A stretch of DNA of 44,700 nucleotides from Streptococcus sp. (GTDB taxonomy: Bacteria > Bacillota > Bacilli > Lactobacillales > Streptococcaceae). Made by a program: the position numbers and the translations under genes. This document shows positions 42,517 through 44,700 of this stretch, piece after piece. The stretch lies in the NCBI GenBank assembly GCA_003521145.1, contig DOTL01000060.1, positions 1 through 44,700 on the forward strand, given 5' to 3'. Under the pieces are notes generated by a model. It was not told the DNA's origin. It searched no databases and saw only the letters and a list, made by a program, of their open reading frames with translations. Position 1 is the stretch's first letter. Each line of letters opens with the position of its first letter.

Positions 42517-42567
42517 AAAAACGTTTCACACGTTACTAATAACAAATAACATTTGGAGGTAATTAGT

Positions 42568-42855
42568 ATGGTATTGAAACCATTGGGCGATCGTATCGTT
42601 GTCCGTTTTGAAGAAACAGAAGAAAAAACAGCTAGTGGCTTTGTATTGGCAGGAGCTAGTCATGAAGCTACAAAGACTGCTGAGGTTTTGGCAGTAGGTG
42701 AAGGAACCCGTACTCTTACTGGTGAATTGATTGCACCTAGTGTTGCAGCAGGCGATAAAGTCCTTGTTGAAAATGGTACGGGTGTCAATGTTAAAGACGG
42801 AGATGATTCCGTTTCAATTATCCGTGAAGCAGATATTTTAGCAGTCTTAGCTTAG
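42568..42855 (+). CDS. groES: Co-chaperonin GroES
   Basis: 95 residues, the family length. MVLKPLGDRIVVRFEETEEKT at the start, a mobile loop near SGFVLAGASHE, and IIREADILAVL at the end. It caps GroEL during folding. I chose ATG 42568 because GGAGG (42554-42558) precedes it at a normal distance. First gene of groESL, under CIRCE. Confidence 0.96.
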   Translation: MVLKPLGDRIVVRFEETEEKTASGFVLAGASHEATKTAEVLAVGEGTRTLTGELIAPSVAAGDKVLVENGTGVNVKDGDDSVSIIREADILAVLA

Positions 42856-42899
42856 GTCTATGCTAATCAGATATAAAGTAAGATACAGGAGGAGTAATT

Positions 42900-44519
42900 A
42901 TGGCAAAAGATATTAAATTTTCATCAGCTGCACGTGCAGCAATGGTTCGTGGTGTTGATACTTTGGCTGATACAGTTAAGGTAACACTCGGCCCTAAAGG
43001 TCGTAACGTGGTTTTGGAAAAAGCTTTTGGCTCACCTCTTATCACTAATGATGGTGTGACAATTGCTAAAGAAATCGAACTCGAAGATCACTTTGAAAAT
43101 ATGGGTGCTAAGCTCGTTAGCGAAGTGGCTTCAAAAACGAACGATATTGCCGGTGACGGAACAACGACAGCCACTGTTTTGACACAAGCTATTGTTCGTG
43201 AGGGTCTCAAAAATGTAACGGCTGGTGCTAATCCAATCGGTATCCGTCGTGGGATTGAAGCAGCTGTGGCTACAGCGGTTGAAGAGTTGAAAGCTATTGC
43301 ACAACCAGTTGCTAATAAGGAAGCCATTGCCCAAGTCGCAGCAGTTTCATCACGCTCTGAAAAAGTTGGTGAATACATTTCAGAAGCTATGGAACGTGTG
43401 GGTAATGACGGTGTTATCACTATTGAAGAGTCTCGTGGTATGGAGACAGAACTCGAAGTGGTTGAAGGTATGCAGTTTGACCGTGGTTATCTTTCTCAGT
43501 ATATGGTTACTGATAATGAAAAGATGGTCGCTGACCTTGAAAATCCATTTATCCTTGTGACTGACAAGAAAATTTCAAATATTCAGGATATCCTACCACT
43601 CTTGGAAGAAGTGCTTAAGACAAGCCGTCCACTTTTGATCATAGCTGATGATGTGGATGGTGAAGCTCTTCCTACACTTGTTCTTAACAAGATTCGTGGA
43701 ACTTTCAATGTTGTTGCTGTTAAGGCCCCTGGCTTTGGTGACCGTCGTAAAGCAATGTTGGAAGACATTGCCGTATTGACAGGAGCAACTGTTATTACTG
43801 AGGATCTTGGTCTTGGGCTTAAGGATGCAACTATGGCATCACTTGGTCAAGCTTCGAAAGTAACTGTGGATAAAGATAGCACAGTTATCGTTGAAGGTGC
43901 AGGAAGCGCAGAAGCGATTGCTAACCGTGTTAACCTCATCAAGTCTCAATTGGAAATAACAACATCTGAGTTTGACCGTGAAAAACTTCAAGAACGTTTG
44001 GCTAAATTGTCAGGCGGGGTTGCAGTCGTTAAGGTTGGTGCAGCCACTGAAACAGCTCTTAAAGAAATGAAACTTCGTATCGAAGATGCCCTTAATGCTA
44101 CTCGTGCCGCTGTTGAAGAAGGTATCGTAGCAGGTGGTGGTACAGCCCTTGTTAACGTCATTGCTAAGGTTGCTGAACTTGATTTTGAAGGTGACGACGC
44201 TACAGGACGTAATATTGTCCTCCGTGCTTTGGAAGAACCAGTTCGCCAAATTGCCTATAACGCTGGTTATGAAGGTTCAGTTATCATCGATAAATTGAAG
44301 AACAGCCCAGTTGGTATAGGCTTTAACGCTGCTAACGGTGAATGGGTAGATATGGTTGAAGCAGGAATCATTGACCCAGTTAAGGTCACACGTTCTGCCC
44401 TCCAAAATGCCGCTTCTGTAGCTAGTCTTATCTTGACAACCGAGGCGGTCGTTGCCAACAAGCCTGAACCAGAAGCTCCAGCAGCGCCAGCTATGGATCC
44501 AGGAATGATGGGCTATTAA
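42900..44519 (+). CDS. groEL: Chaperonin GroEL
   Basis: 539 residues. MAKDIKFSSAARAAMVRGVDTLADTVKVTLGPKGRNVVLEK is the standard N terminus. The ATPase motif GDGTTTATVL and the C-terminal repeat ending PGMMGY are present. It forms the double-ring folding chamber with GroES. AGGAGG lies 7 nt before the ATG. The gene ends 37 nt before a long hairpin that belongs to an adjacent insertion sequence and may act as its terminator. Confidence 0.97.
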   Translation: MAKDIKFSSAARAAMVRGVDTLADTVKVTLGPKGRNVVLEKAFGSPLITNDGVTIAKEIELEDHFENMGAKLVSEVASKTNDIAGDGTTTATVLTQAIVREGLKNVTAGANPIGIRRGIEAAVATAVEELKAIAQPVANKEAIAQVAAVSSRSEKVGEYISEAMERVGNDGVITIEESRGMETELEVVEGMQFDRGYLSQYMVTDNEKMVADLENPFILVTDKKISNIQDILPLLEEVLKTSRPLLIIADDVDGEALPTLVLNKIRGTFNVVAVKAPGFGDRRKAMLEDIAVLTGATVITEDLGLGLKDATMASLGQASKVTVDKDSTVIVEGAGSAEAIANRVNLIKSQLEITTSEFDREKLQERLAKLSGGVAVVKVGAATETALKEMKLRIEDALNATRAAVEEGIVAGGGTALVNVIAKVAELDFEGDDATGRNIVLRALEEPVRQIAYNAGYEGSVIIDKLKNSPVGIGFNAANGEWVDMVEAGIIDPVKVTRSALQNAASVASLILTTEAVVANKPEPEAPAAPAMDPGMMGY

Positions 44520-44556
44520 GAGTTTAAAAAGTAAAAGAAAAAACCTAGGAAAAGTG

Positions 44557-44609
44557 GCTCTATAATTTCTGTAGTGGGTAAAACCACTGTAGAGATTATA
44601 GAGCTTTTT
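44557..44609 (+). terminator. Hairpin at the IS end, possible groESL terminator
   Basis: Long stem closed by GCTCTATAAT/ATTATAGAGC and followed by TTTTT. No other terminator lies between groEL and this point. Confidence 0.55.
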
Positions 44610-44676
44610 GAGTCTACACAAAAAGTCCCATAAGAACTATAATGAAAAGCGACAAAACTACCATTAGGAAGAACTT

Positions 44677-44700
44677 ATGAGACCTATTAAGAATACCACA
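44677..44700 (+). CDS. Transposase, N-terminal 8 codons (partial)
   Basis: ATG AGA CCT ATT AAG AAT ACC ACA (MRPIKNTT) with AGGAAG upstream, cut by the window edge. The residues resemble the N terminus of ISL3-family transposases of streptococci (a start near KNTT followed by LLGLKD in those I recall). Too short for certainty. Confidence 0.45.

Larger units (their letters stand above)
44556..44700 (+). mobile_element. Left end of a probable ISL3-family insertion sequence (partial)
   Basis: A terminal GG is followed by a long near-perfect hairpin: GCTCTATAAT (44557-44566) pairs with ATTATAGAGC (44595-44604), and AGTGG pairs with CCACT inside. Then come a TATAAT-like promoter region (about 44637-44642) and a start codon at 44677 with AGGAAG upstream. 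The layout and the first residues recall ISL3-type elements common in dairy streptococci. The element runs off the window, so the right end and target duplication are not visible. Confidence 0.6.

Noticed and set aside
1..44700. CRISPR arrays, tRNA or rRNA genes
   Set aside because: No regularly spaced repeats, no cloverleaf-like GTTCRANNC stretches in context and no rRNA sequence were recognised on reading both strands; small unusual RNAs could still be missed.

Overview
The window reads as a Streptococcus chromosome of the salivarius group, most likely Streptococcus thermophilus. The core genes (uppP, mecA, rgpG, sufCDSUB, hslO, dusB, adcRCB, pgi, uppS-cdsA-rseP-proS, groESL) have streptococcal content and order. 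An unusual number of accessory genes are freshly broken: a surface protein, a glucose PTS gene, an Rgg regulator, a DUF3021 gene and a nuclease-fold gene. That pattern fits a dairy-adapted genome shedding surface and sugar functions.

Layout. 1-3.6 kb: tail of an unknown gene, a VanZ-like membrane protein and a decayed SEC10/PgrA-type surface protein. 3.6-7.4 kb: a polar amino-acid ABC importer on the minus strand, uppP and a broken DUF3021 gene. 7.5-15 kb: mecA, rgpG and the suf iron-sulfur operon. 15-17.4 kb: a small conserved gene under a likely CcpA site, then hslO-dusB. 17.4-22.3 kb: an AT-rich accessory island with a previously unlisted short hydrophobic peptide gene (shp), a divergent Rgg regulator with an early 1-nt frameshift, a class III (LanKC) lanthipeptide synthetase and an MFS transporter. 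22.3-25.4 kb: the zinc operon adcRCB with a perfect AdcR operator, and an AEC transporter. 25.5-28.7 kb: ptsG pseudogene and nuclease pseudogene. 28.8-33 kb: pgi, then a second AT-rich island with an intact Rgg and an ABC exporter. 33-39.2 kb: yebC, yajC, uppS, cdsA, rseP (eep), proS. 39.2-42.4 kb: a long attenuator leader with an aromatic-rich leader peptide ahead of a TrpXYZ-type ABC importer whose binding protein and permease are fused. 42.4-44.7 kb: CIRCE-controlled groESL, then the left end of a probable ISL3-family insertion sequence.

The most interesting unit is the shp-rgg-lanKC-MFS locus: it has the parts of a pheromone-controlled lanthipeptide pathway (signal peptide, receptor/regulator, modifying enzyme, possible exporter), although the receptor gene is frameshifted here and the precursor peptide is uncertain. 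rseP/eep, the protease family that matures SHP pheromones, lies in the same window. The second strong signal is the 39.3-39.6 kb leader, where a leader peptide ending in a run of Phe and Tyr codons precedes mutually exclusive hairpins and a terminator, the layout of ribosome-mediated attenuation.
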